DNA of 64,000 nucleotides from Rhodospirillales bacterium. Its GTDB lineage: Bacteria > Pseudomonadota > Alphaproteobacteria > Reyranellales > Reyranellaceae. Below the pieces are notes generated by a model, which saw only the letters and a list, made by a program, of their open reading frames with translations, had not been told where the DNA came from and made no database searches. A program made the position numbers and the translations under genes. Each line of letters begins with the position of its first letter. The stretch's first letter is position 1. Where the stretch lies: positions 18,080-82,079 of the forward strand of contig JACPOB010000118.1 in NCBI GenBank assembly GCA_016185145.1. Direction: 5' to 3'. This document shows positions 15,391-25,000 of the stretch, in pieces.

Positions 15391-17676
15391 GTGGCGGACG
15401 AACTTACCGAAAGCGCGCTTCGCTACCATCGCATCCCACGCCCCGGCAAAATCGAGGTCGTGCCGACCAAGCCGCTGGCCACCCAGCGCGACCTGTCGCT
15501 CGCCTATTCGCCCGGCGTCGCCGCCGCCTGCAACGAGATCGTCCGCGATCCCGCCACCGCCGCCGAGCTGACGGGGCGTGCCAACCTGGTGGCCGTCGTG
15601 ACCAACGGCACGGCCGTGCTGGGCCTGGGCGACATCGGCCCACTGGCCTCCAAGCCGGTCATGGAAGGCAAGGGCGTCCTGTTCAAGAAATTCGCCGGCA
15701 TCGACGTCTTCGACATCGAGCTGGCCGAGAACGACCAGGACAAGCTGGTGGACATCGTGGCGGCGCTGGAGCCGACTTTCGGCGGCATCAACCTCGAGGA
15801 CATCAAGGCGCCGGAGTGCTTCTACGTCGAGCAGAAGCTGCGCGAGCGGCTCTCGATCCCGGTATTCCACGACGACCAGCACGGCACCGCGATCATCGTC
15901 GGCGCCGCCGTCCGCAACGGCCTGGCCCTGGTCGGCAAGGACATTTCCAAGGTGAAGCTGGTCGTCTCGGGCGCGGGAGCGGCGGCGCTGTCGTGCCTCG
16001 GGCTGCTCGAGAAGCTCGGCCTGCCCAAGGAAAACATGTGGGTCACCGACATCAAGGGCGTGGTCTGGAGGGGCCGCAACGAGCTGATGGACCCGTGGAA
16101 GGAGCGCTACGCTCGCGACACCCCGGCCCGCACGCTGGCCGAGGTGATCGGCGAGGCCGACATCTTCCTCGGCCTGTCGGCGGGCGGCGTGCTCAAGAAG
16201 GAGATGGTGGCCAAGATGGCGGTCAAGCCGCTGATCCTGGCGCTCGCCAACCCCAATCCGGAGATCACGCCGGAGGACGTCGCCGCCGTCCGTGACGATG
16301 CCATCGTCGCCACCGGCCGCAGCGACTATCCCAACCAGGTGAACAACGTCCTCTGCTTCCCCTACATCTTCCGCGGCGCGCTGGATGTCGGAGCAAAGAC
16401 CGTCAACGACGAGATGAAGATCGCCTGCGTGCGCGCGCTCGCGTCGCTCGCCCAGAAGGAGCCGTCCGAGGTCGTGGCGCGCGCCTTCGGCGAGCAGGCG
16501 GGCGGCGGCTTCGGCGCCAACCAGATCATCCCCAAGCCGTTCGATCCGCGCCTGATCGTCGAGCTGGCGCCGGCCGTCGCGCGGGCCGCCATGGACTCCG
16601 GCGTCGCCACCCGGCCGATCGCCGATTTCGAGGCCTATCGCCAGCAGCTCAACCAGTTCGTCTTCAAGTCCGGCCTGGTCATGCGGCCGGTGTTCGAGCA
16701 GGCGCGGGCCAACCCCAAGCGGGTGATCTTCAGCGCCGGCGAGGACGACCGGGTGCTGCGCGCCGCGCAGATCATCCTCGACGAGGGCGTCGCCGTGCCG
16801 ATCCTGATCGGTCGGCCCGAGATCGTGCGCCGGCGCGCCGAGCGGCTCGGCCTGCGCTTCCGTCCGGGCGTCGATGCCGAGCTGATCGACCCTTCGAGCG
16901 ACCCGCGCTACGACCGCTACTGGGGCGCCTACCACCAGCTCATGGAGCGGCGCGGCGTCACCGAGCCCACGGCGCGCAACCTGGTGCGCACCAGCCCGAC
17001 GCTGATCGCGGCGCTCGCGGTGCGCCTCGGCGACGCCGACGCCATGATCGCCGGCACCTACGGTCGCTTCCGCACCCATTTCGCCCATGTCCGCGACGTC
17101 ATCGGCACGCGCGAGGGCGTCCACCGGATGGCGGCGCTCAGCCTCGTGGTCATGCCGACCCGTTCGCTGTTCATCGCCGATACCTACGTCAACGACGATC
17201 CCGACGCCGACACGCTTGTCGACATCACCCTGCAGGCAGCCGATGCCGTGCTGCGTTTCGGCATCCAGCCCAAGGTCGCGCTGATCTCGCATTCGAGCTT
17301 CGGCAGTTCCGACCATCCCTCGGCGCGCAAGATGGCGGCCGCCGTGAAGATGCTGCAGCAACGCGCGCCGAACCTCGAGGTCGAGGGCGAGATGCACGGC
17401 GACGCCGCCCTCGATCCGGAGATTCGCAACAACGCCTTCCCACGTTCCCGGCTCAAGGATTCTGCCAACCTGGTGATCTGCCCCTCGCTCGACGCGGCCA
17501 ATATCGCCTTCAATTTGCTGAAGAACGCGGTCGACGGCCTGCATGTCGGGCCGATGCTGCTCGGCACCGCTCAGCCGGCGCACGTGCTGACCTCGTCGGT
17601 CACCGCCCGCGGCATCCTCAACATGACGGCGCTGGCCGCCGTCGAAGCGCAGCGCCTGGCCGAGACCCGCGGATGA
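15391..17676 (+). CDS. maeB: NADP-dependent malic enzyme with C-terminal phosphotransacetylase-like domain
   Basis: The enzyme decarboxylates malate to pyruvate with reduction of NADP+. The malic enzyme part (residues about 1-425) has LAYSPGVAAACNEI, FHDDQHGTAIIVGAAVRNGL and the Rossmann segment VVSGAGAAALSCLGLLEKLG. From about residue 430 a phosphate acetyltransferase-like domain follows (RVIFSAGEDDRVLRAAQIIL, MIAGTYGRF). In this family that domain has regulatory rather than clear catalytic roles. The GTG at 15391 follows a GGGAGGCGAG ribosome site and gives 761 residues, the normal length. The stop overlaps mgtE by four bases. Confidence 0.94.
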   Translation: MADELTESALRYHRIPRPGKIEVVPTKPLATQRDLSLAYSPGVAAACNEIVRDPATAAELTGRANLVAVVTNGTAVLGLGDIGPLASKPVMEGKGVLFKKFAGIDVFDIELAENDQDKLVDIVAALEPTFGGINLEDIKAPECFYVEQKLRERLSIPVFHDDQHGTAIIVGAAVRNGLALVGKDISKVKLVVSGAGAAALSCLGLLEKLGLPKENMWVTDIKGVVWRGRNELMDPWKERYARDTPARTLAEVIGEADIFLGLSAGGVLKKEMVAKMAVKPLILALANPNPEITPEDVAAVRDDAIVATGRSDYPNQVNNVLCFPYIFRGALDVGAKTVNDEMKIACVRALASLAQKEPSEVVARAFGEQAGGGFGANQIIPKPFDPRLIVELAPAVARAAMDSGVATRPIADFEAYRQQLNQFVFKSGLVMRPVFEQARANPKRVIFSAGEDDRVLRAAQIILDEGVAVPILIGRPEIVRRRAERLGLRFRPGVDAELIDPSSDPRYDRYWGAYHQLMERRGVTEPTARNLVRTSPTLIAALAVRLGDADAMIAGTYGRFRTHFAHVRDVIGTREGVHRMAALSLVVMPTRSLFIADTYVNDDPDADTLVDITLQAADAVLRFGIQPKVALISHSSFGSSDHPSARKMAAAVKMLQQRAPNLEVEGEMHGDAALDPEIRNNAFPRSRLKDSANLVICPSLDAANIAFNLLKNAVDGLHVGPMLLGTAQPAHVLTSSVTARGILNMTALAAVEAQRLAETRG

Positions 17677-19031
17677 GCGAGGGCGACGTCCTCGACGAAG
17701 TGACGCCGGAGCTGGTCCGGCGCGTCGAGGCCGCGCTCGCCGAGGACAGGACGGAGGAAGCAAGGTCGCTGCTGGCCGATCTCAGCGCCACCGGCCAGGC
17801 GTCGATCCTCGAGCAGCTTTCCGAACCGGAGCGCGAGAAGCTGGTCGCGATCCTCAAGCGCGACCTCGATCCGGAGACCCTGGTCGAGCTCGACGAGGAG
17901 GTCCTGGAGAACGTCCTGGACCAGCTCGACAGCAAGGACATCGCGGCCGCCGCCCGCGAGCTCGAGACCGACGACGCGGCCGCCATCATCGAGGAGCTGC
18001 CGGAAGAGGAGCGGCAGGAGGTTCTGGCCGAACTGCCGGCGGCGGAGCGCGCCGAGATCGAGAGCGCACTCGCCTACCCCGAGGGATCGGCCGGGCGCCT
18101 CATGCAGCGCTCGCTGGTCAGGATCCCCGACCGCTGGACGGTCGGCGAGGTGATCGACCATTGCCGCGAGGCGACCGACCTGCCCGATGACGTCTACGAC
18201 ATCTTCGTCGTCGATCCCGAGGGCCGGCTGCGCGGTTCAGTGCCGTTGGGCCGCATGCTGCGCACCAAGCGCCCGGTTCCGATCATCGACATCGTCGATC
18301 CCGACATCCCCTCGGTGCCGGCCAGCGCCGACCAGGTCGAGGTCGCCCATCTGTTCCGCGACCAGAACCTCGTGTCGTGCCCCGTCGTCGACCAGCGCGG
18401 GCGGCTGGAAGGCGTGATCATGGTCGACGACGTGGTCGACGTGATCGACGAGGAGGCCGAGGAGGACATCCTGAGGATGGGCGGCGTCGGCATCGACGAC
18501 ATGCATGCCCCGCCGGTGCGCACGGCGCGCCTGCGCGCGGTGTGGCTCACGGTGAACCTCGCCACCGCCGTGCTCGCCTCGCTGGTGATCGGCCAGTTCG
18601 AGCATTCGATCGAGAAGATCGTGGCCTTGGCCGTGCTGATGCCGATCGTGGCCTCGATGGGCGGCAATGCCGGCACGCAGACCGTGACGGTGGCGGTGCG
18701 CGCGCTCGCCACCGGCCAGCTCACCGCTGCCAATGCGCTGCGCTTCGTCGCCAAGGAGGCGGCGGTGGGCGGCCTCAACGGCATGATCTTCGCCCTGGTG
18801 ATGGGTGCGGCGGTCGTCGCCTGGTACGGCGACTGGCGGCTCGGCGCGGTGATCGGCGCCGCCATGATCTGCAACCTGATCGCCGCCGCCCTCGCCGGCA
18901 CGCTGATCCCGCTCAGCCTGCAGAAGTTCGGCGTCGATCCCGCCGTGTCGTCGACGGTGTTCCTGACGACCGTCACCGACGTGATCGGCTTCGTGGCGTT
19001 CCTGGGTTTGGCGACGTTGTTCCTGCTCTAG
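17673..19031 (+). CDS. mgtE: Magnesium transporter MgtE
   Basis: MgtE is a Mg2+-gated Mg2+ channel. The 452-residue protein has the acidic helical N domain (VEAALAEDRTEEARSLLADL, ELPEEERQEVLAELP), then a CBS pair with YPEGSAGRLMQRSLVRIPD, VDPEGRLRGSVPLGRML and VVDQRGRLEGVIMVDDVVDV. Five membrane helices start at RLRAVWLTVNLATAVLASLV and include the pore motif MGGNAGTQ. The start overlaps the maeB stop in an ATGA. Pairing with maeB may reflect the Mg2+ need of malic enzyme, which is inference. Confidence 0.95.
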   Translation: MSEGDVLDEVTPELVRRVEAALAEDRTEEARSLLADLSATGQASILEQLSEPEREKLVAILKRDLDPETLVELDEEVLENVLDQLDSKDIAAAARELETDDAAAIIEELPEEERQEVLAELPAAERAEIESALAYPEGSAGRLMQRSLVRIPDRWTVGEVIDHCREATDLPDDVYDIFVVDPEGRLRGSVPLGRMLRTKRPVPIIDIVDPDIPSVPASADQVEVAHLFRDQNLVSCPVVDQRGRLEGVIMVDDVVDVIDEEAEEDILRMGGVGIDDMHAPPVRTARLRAVWLTVNLATAVLASLVIGQFEHSIEKIVALAVLMPIVASMGGNAGTQTVTVAVRALATGQLTAANALRFVAKEAAVGGLNGMIFALVMGAAVVAWYGDWRLGAVIGAAMICNLIAAALAGTLIPLSLQKFGVDPAVSSTVFLTTVTDVIGFVAFLGLATLFLL

Positions 19032-19040
19032 GCTGGCGGT

Positions 19041-19160
19041 GCCACCCCAGTGGCGCGTCTTCTCATGCTCTTCCGGACCGCGCGCTTCCAGCGCGCTCAT
19101 GATCATGAGCGCGGAAGCGCGCGGTCCGGAAGACCATGACGCACTACTGAAGTGGCGCCC
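19041..19160. repeat. Nested palindromic repeat, family A, long form
   Basis: The inner arms 19069-19102 and 19103-19133 match except for a 3-base gap. The inner hairpin GCGCGCT-TCC-AGCGCGC lies in the left arm. Outer, more decayed arms contain CCAGTGGCGCGTC on the left and GACGCACTACTGAAGTGGCGCC on the right. The same outer sequence, better kept, flanks the element at 62205. Confidence 0.82.
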
Positions 19161-19221
19161 CCGGCGTGAGACTTCGCAAGGCGCCTTCTCCGCGCTATCG
19201 TGGCCTCGGGGAGGAGGCCCG

Positions 19222-19665
19222 ATGACGACGATCGCCCGCGTGCTGGCGGTGATGGCGCTGATGCTGACGGCCTCGCTTGCGCAGGCGCAGGGCAAGGTGC
19301 CGTCGGAACGTGCGCTGGAGGCCCTGGTCAAGGCGACGCTGCTCAGCTTCAACGACGCCAACGTCACCGGCAACTACGAGGTGTTCCACGCCAAGCTCAG
19401 CAAGCCGTTCCGCGAGCAGTTCCCGGTCGAGCGGCTGGCGCAGCGGTTTCAGGAGTTCAACAAGAAGCATATCGACTTCGACATCATCGCCGCGCTGAAG
19501 CCCGCCTACGATCCGGCTCCTGCGGTCGACGACGACGGCAGGCTGCTGGTGAAAGGCCACTTCCCAACCGAGCCGAGGCAGGTCTATTTCGACCTCAAGT
19601 TCATCCCGTCCGACGGCGAGTGGAAGCTGATCGGCATCAACGTCAAGATCGACGATCCGAAGTGA
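19222..19665 (+). CDS. Small exported protein, NTF2-like, function unknown
   Basis: I do not recognise the exact family. The 147-residue product has a signal peptide (MTTIARVLAVMALMLTASLAQAQ). A mature domain follows with ALEALVKATLLSFNDANVTGNYEVFHAKLS and a C-terminal GEWKLIGINVKID. That pattern, with helices first and a strand containing W-K-L-x-G at the end, suggests a cystatin/NTF2-like fold. GGGAGGAGG at 19209-19217 is a strong ribosome site for the ATG at 19222. It stands alone between two repeat elements. Confidence 0.65.
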   Translation: MTTIARVLAVMALMLTASLAQAQGKVPSERALEALVKATLLSFNDANVTGNYEVFHAKLSKPFREQFPVERLAQRFQEFNKKHIDFDIIAALKPAYDPAPAVDDDGRLLVKGHFPTEPRQVYFDLKFIPSDGEWKLIGINVKIDDPK

Positions 19666-19685
19666 CGATGACGCACCAACACCAT

Positions 19686-19788
19686 CTCACCCTGAGGAGC
19701 GGCCGGAGGCTGCGTCTCGAAGGGTGGGCAACATCAAGACTGCATCCCACCCTTCGAGACGCGCACTTCGTGCGCTCCTCAGGGTGAG
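19686..19788. repeat. Nested palindromic repeat, family B, copy 2
   Basis: The same outer arms as at 9566 (CTCACCCTGAGGAGC and CTCCTCAGGGTGAG). The inner hairpins differ in sequence but still pair: GCGGCC-GGA-GGCTGC with one G-T pair, and GCGCAC-TTC-GTGCGC. It lies directly downstream of the small exported protein gene. Confidence 0.87.
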
Positions 19789-19812
19789 GCGAAGGGTTGT
19801 AAAGGAAAGACC

Positions 19813-20985
19813 ATGATCCCCAACGCAATGCCGCCGTTCGATTTCGGTCTGGGCGAGACCGCCGATGCGCTGCGCGAGCAGGTCCAGCGCTTCTCTGCCG
19901 ACCAGGTGGCGCCGATCGCCGCCGAGCTCGACAAGACCGACCGCTTCCCGCGCGAGCTGTGGCCCAGGATGGGCGAGCTCGGTCTGCACGGCATCACGGT
20001 CGAGGAGGAATATGGCGGCTCGGGACTGGGCTATCTCGAGCACGTCATCGCCGTCGAGGAGGTGAGCCGTGCCTCGGCCGCCGTCGGGCTGTCCTATGGC
20101 GCGCACTCCAACCTCTGCGTCAACCAGATCCGCCGCAACGGCAACGACGAGCAGAAGAAGCGCTTCCTGCCCAAGCTGATCTCCGGCGAGCATGTCGGCA
20201 GCCTGGCGATGAGCGAATCGGGCGCGGGCTCCGACGTCGTCTCCATGAAGCTGCGCGCCGACAAGAAGGGCGACCGCTACGTGCTGAACGGCACCAAGAT
20301 GTGGATCACCAACAGCCCCGACGCGCAGGTGATCGTGGTCTACGCCAAGACCGATCCGGCCGCCGGGTCGCGCGGCATCACCGCCTTCATCGTCGAGACC
20401 AGCGCCAAGGGCTTCAAGGTCGCCCAGAAGCTCGACAAGATGGGCATGCGCGGCTCGTCGACCGGCGAGCTGGTGTTCGAGGATTGCGAGATCCCAGCCG
20501 AGCACGTGCTGGGCCAGGTCGGCAAGGGCGTCAACGTGCTGATGAGCGGGCTCGACTACGAGCGCGCCGTGCTGGCGGCGGGGCCGCTCGGCATCATGCA
20601 GGCGGCCATGGACGTCGTCGTGCCCTACGTCCACGAGCGCAAGCAGTTCGGCCAGGCGATCGGCGAGTTCCAGCTCGTGCAGGGCAAGCTCGCCGACATG
20701 TACACGACGATGAACGCCTGCAAGGCTTATGTGTACGCCGTCGCCAAGGCGTGCGACCGCGGCCAGACCACGCGCAAGGATTCGGCCGGCGCCATCCTCT
20801 ACGCCGCCGAGAAGGCGACGCTGGTGGCGCTCGACGCCATCCAGCTGCTGGGCGGCAACGGCTACATCAACGACTATCCGACGGGCCGCCTGCTGCGCGA
20901 CGCCAAGCTCTACGAGATCGGCGCCGGCACCAGCGAGATCCGCCGCATGCTGATCGGCCGCGAGCTGTTCGCCGAGACGGCGTGA
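19813..20985 (+). CDS. ivd: Isovaleryl-CoA dehydrogenase
   Basis: An FAD acyl-CoA dehydrogenase that oxidises isovaleryl-CoA in leucine breakdown and passes electrons to ETF. Family stretches are EEYGGSGLGYLEHVIAVEE, LAMSESGAGSDVVSMKLRA and MWITNSPDAQVIVVYAKTD. The catalytic base is Glu250 in GLDYERAVLAAGPLG. This position in the G helix is used by isovaleryl-CoA dehydrogenases rather than by most short-chain enzymes. The C-terminus has GGNGYINDYPTGRLLRDAKLYEIGAGTSEIRR-type sequence. The length is 390 residues. The usual methylcrotonyl-CoA carboxylase partners are not adjacent. Confidence 0.9.
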   Translation: MIPNAMPPFDFGLGETADALREQVQRFSADQVAPIAAELDKTDRFPRELWPRMGELGLHGITVEEEYGGSGLGYLEHVIAVEEVSRASAAVGLSYGAHSNLCVNQIRRNGNDEQKKRFLPKLISGEHVGSLAMSESGAGSDVVSMKLRADKKGDRYVLNGTKMWITNSPDAQVIVVYAKTDPAAGSRGITAFIVETSAKGFKVAQKLDKMGMRGSSTGELVFEDCEIPAEHVLGQVGKGVNVLMSGLDYERAVLAAGPLGIMQAAMDVVVPYVHERKQFGQAIGEFQLVQGKLADMYTTMNACKAYVYAVAKACDRGQTTRKDSAGAILYAAEKATLVALDAIQLLGGNGYINDYPTGRLLRDAKLYEIGAGTSEIRRMLIGRELFAETA

Positions 20986-21020
20986 TCCGACGTGAAGCAG
21001 AAGGGCGCACGGCTTTCGGT

Positions 21021-21890
21021 ATGAGCCGGGCCAAATCGAAAGACAGGCAGGCGGTCCATCGGGATGCCTATCCGGTCGGACGGGTGTCGACGGAGTTCTT
21101 CCTGCGTGGCTTCGACCTCATCTGCCAATTGGACGACGATGTCGCGAGCTGTCTGATCATCGTGACTCTGTGGCATGCCTCGCTCGGCGACACGGAGAAC
21201 AGCAAGCCGATGGGCGTGCGGGAGCTGTCGCGCCGGCTCGGCATTCCCTTCGAGACCGTGCGTCGGCATGTCGGCAAGCTCCTTCGCAGCGGCGCCTGTC
21301 TCGCCCACGAGGACGGAATCATTCTCGGGGCGACAGTGCGGCGGGGATCGCGGGCGACCGACGTGCTTCGCAAGATCTATGTCAATGCCGTGCGCTTGCT
21401 CGGCAGCCTCAGACGGATCGACCTCGCGAACTACAAGCCTCGGCGGTCGTCGCCGGCCTCACGGCGACTGGACAAGGAGCAGACCATTATCGCCATGGCG
21501 GCGCTGGGTGTGCTGCTTGCCGCGATGAAGGTACTGCGGGTCCACTTCGACGGCGACCTCATGAACGGGCTGGTGTTCACGGCGGTCCGGGCCGCCAACG
21601 TTCAGCACATCGCCAACACCGTGCCGGCGGCCAATCGCAGCATCTTGCCGGACTCCGACCGGCGCCCCGTCAGCATAGCCGCGATTGCCGACTCGATGCG
21701 TCTGCCCTACGAGACCGTGCGGCGGCATGTTGCGAAGCTGGTCCGGGAAGGCAAGTGCATACGCGTCGGCCGCCGGGGAGTGGTGGCGCCGGAGAGCACA
21801 TTCCGCCAAATGACGGTCCAGGCGAATCTCGTCCACAAGCTGGCCATGAGTTTTCTGAGCGAGCTGCGGTCTGCGGGCGTGAAGGTCTGA
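21021..21890 (+). CDS. Regulator with two internal copies of a winged-helix unit
   Basis: The 289-residue protein is an internal duplication. Residues about 55-125 contain VRELSRRLGIPFETVRRHVG then KLLRSGACLAHEDG. Residues about 210-285 contain IAAIADSMRLPYETVRRHVA then KLVREGKCIRVGRRG. Each looks like a helix-turn-helix plus wing followed by a helical tail (LRKIYVNAVRLLGSL, QANLVHKLAMSFLSEL). I know no named family with this two-unit layout. It ends 200 bases before the giant protease gene on the same strand and may control it; that is inference. ATG 21021 is the first start clear of ivd. Confidence 0.7.
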   Translation: MSRAKSKDRQAVHRDAYPVGRVSTEFFLRGFDLICQLDDDVASCLIIVTLWHASLGDTENSKPMGVRELSRRLGIPFETVRRHVGKLLRSGACLAHEDGIILGATVRRGSRATDVLRKIYVNAVRLLGSLRRIDLANYKPRRSSPASRRLDKEQTIIAMAALGVLLAAMKVLRVHFDGDLMNGLVFTAVRAANVQHIANTVPAANRSILPDSDRRPVSIAAIADSMRLPYETVRRHVAKLVREGKCIRVGRRGVVAPESTFRQMTVQANLVHKLAMSFLSELRSAGVKV

Positions 21891-22089
21891 CGCGCACTTG
21901 CAATGCTGGCGCACGACGCCGGCGCGCGGCAGATTGATCCATCGGCTGCGTAGCGTCTGAGACAAAGATACCGGCAGGGAAGGGGCGGCGAAAGACCGGT
22001 TGACCCAATTTGGGGGAACTGCCGGTTTGCGGTGCTGAGCCAGCGCGATACCAAACGAGCATCGCTCTCGCACCAGGCAGATAAGCGCC

Positions 22090-25000
22090 ATGCCGAATTT
22101 TGGTCAGTACGAATCCGAAGTCGCGTTCATCTCCGGCGTCACCGACACGAACACGGCCGCCGCCGTCAGCTACTACACGATGGAGTCCCCGCAGGGACCC
22201 GACGGCAAATGGTCGGTCGTCGTGCCGGCCGTCTACACATCGACATCCGGCGCGATCAAATGGGGCAGCAGCACGCCCGGGACACCGGGCGGCACCGTCA
22301 CCTACTGGTTCGATGCGGCGGCCAACTGGACACCTGCCGAGCAGGCGGTGTGGACGGGGGCTTTCGGCCTATGGGCCGGCCTGGCCGACATCGGCTTCGC
22401 GCTGGCGGCCAGCGCCGACACGGCCAACGTCACGTTGAAGCGGCTGCCCAACCAGCAGGCCTTCGCCTCCTTCGGCGTCGACTGGCAGGTACCGGTGGGC
22501 AGCGCCACGATCAACAGCGCCCCCGCGACGGGCGCCTACATCACGATCGATACCACCCACGACACCTATGGTCCGCTCGACGACGATTCCAACAGCAAGG
22601 GCGGTTATCCCTGGTCGACCGTCATTCACGAAATCGGCCACATACTGGGCCTCGGCCATGCCGGCCCCTACGACGCCACCGTCGATTATCAGCAGCAGCA
22701 GTTCGGGCCGTACGACACCGAGCAGTGGTCGATCATGTCGTACATCCACCCGAGCCGGACCGACACGCGCTACTTCCCGGAGTATCCCGTCGGCGGCACC
22801 TACTGGGGTACGACGACTGGATCGGACGGCAAGGTATACGACAACGAGCCGCTGACGCCGCAGATGCTGGATATCCTGGCCATCCAGCGGCTGTACGGCG
22901 CGTCGACGGGCGGGTCGTTCTCGACCGCCCAGACCTACGGCTTCAATTCGACCTTCGCCGATCCTTTCCTGCTGAGCATCTTCGGCTTCGAAAGCACCAA
23001 CAACCCGTCCGCCGTCGTCACGATCTGGAACTCGGCGGCGGGAAACAAGCTCGACCTCTCCGGCTTCAGCCAGGATGCCACGGTCAACCTTACGCCTGGC
23101 ACGTTCTCGAGTGCCGGCGGAAAGGTGAACAACATCGCCATTGCCTTCGACACCCAGATCGCGAAGGCGGCCGGTGGCACAGGTAACGACAGGATCACGG
23201 CCAACAGCAACATCGCCTCCACCCTGGACGGTGGCGCGGGCAACGATATCCTCATCGGCGGCGGTCTCGGGGACACGCTTTCCGGCGATGACGGCAACGA
23301 TGTCCTGCAGGGCGGCGCCGGCGCGGACACGTTGAGCGGCGGCGACGGCGACGACTTCCTGTCGGGTGGCGGTGACGGAGATCAGCTGGACGGCGGCCTC
23401 GGCAACGACATCCTCCAGGCCGGCGTCGGCGTGGACACGTTGACCGGCGGTGGCGGCGCCGATGTCTTCGCTTTCACCTTCGGCCAGGCCGATGGGGACG
23501 TCATCACGGACTTCTCCAGGGCTGACGGCGACGTCCTGCAGCTCTTCAACTACGGCTCTGGCGCCACCTTCTCGTATGCCGGCGGCAACCAATGGACGAT
23601 CCAGCCGGCCGGCGGGCTGCCGGCGGAGACGATCACCGTCACGGGCTCCGACGCCAGCACCTTCGCCACAGGCGGCTATTCCTTCTACTCCGCCTATACG
23701 CAGCTCGAGACCTCGACATTCCTGGATTATGCCAGCTGGCGCAGCAACCAGACCACGGAACCCACGGGCGGAACGCCCGTAACGGGCGCGGAGACGCTGC
23801 GCGTCGCCCTGGTCCTCGATCGCGCCAACGATCCGTCGACGCTGCTCAGTTCGAGCTGGGCGTCGCGCCAGCAACAGCTCAAGGCTCTCGAGGAGAACGG
23901 CACGCTCTGGTCGACGTACGGCGCGAACGAGACCAACTACCAGGCGGCCAAACAGGTGCTGGACGACATGGGGATCGCCCAGCTCGGCAGCGCCGACGAC
24001 TACGTCTCGTCGGCGCAATCTCGTACGATCTGGGTCGAGATAACCGGAGACAGTTTCTCCACTCTGTTCGGGCCGCAGACGACGCTGATGCAGCAAGGCG
24101 GCGGCGGCTGGTACTGGACGGGAAGCCTGTCGCTGCCGACGGCTCTCACGGCCCTCGGCGTTTCCGGCATCTGGTTCGACACCCAAAAGTTCGGCGGCCA
24201 GTTGCTCCCCTCGGCTGACGTTCCCGCTGCCACCTTGCCGCAGGGTCCGCAAAGTCCCGGGAACAATTCGACGCTGTATCCAATCGAGCTCTACCCGCAG
24301 GTCGCCGTCCAGAACTATTACAACATGCCGCTCGGCGCCGATGTGGCGACGGGCACGATCGGGCTGGTCGAACCGGTCATCGGGACGGCGCTGCCCAACG
24401 ACAGCATCAGCTTCCAGGCGGCCCTCGATGCCTACCGCGCCGGCGCGCAGGTTCCGACGGGCGCGCCGGCGATCGGAGTCGGCAACCAGAGCTGGGGGCC
24501 GCCCAACAACGGCTCGGGCGAGCGTTCGCTCGATACCGGCCTGGTCGCCACCATCGCGCCGCAAAGCAAGCTCGTCTTCTACGCGGGGTCCGGCTACACG
24601 CTCGCCGATGCCTATACCGCTTACCAGTCGGCCTTCTGGGACGCGCAGAACAACCCGCAAGTCGTAACGTCGTCATTCCGCTATACGCCGATGGTTGCGC
24701 CAGGGTCACCGTTCTACAAGGCCTCCAGCGAACTCTTCGTCGACGCGGCGCTGCGCAACATCACGGTCTTCAACTCCAACGGCGACGGCGGTTCGGGATA
24801 CGAGATCGGCAACGGCTTGACGAACGTCAACACAAGTCGCTCCAGCCCGTACTCCGTGACTGTCGGCGGCACATCGATCAGCTCGATGGATGCAGCGCTG
24901 ACCGACGATACGTTGCGGGACATCGTCGACAAGGCGACGGGCGGTGATCGCGGGACGATCTGGGAACTCGTCGCCGCCGGCCTGAAGCAATCCCCGGTCG

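Noticed and set aside
22090..22200. Sec or Tat signal peptide on the RTX protease
   Set aside because: The N-terminus MPNFGQYESEVAFISG has no hydrophobic core; RTX proteins normally use a C-terminal signal and type I secretion.
23231..23470. Regular short repeats in DNA, as in a CRISPR array
   Set aside because: They are codons for RTX glycine/aspartate nonapeptides inside an open frame, without spacers of constant length.
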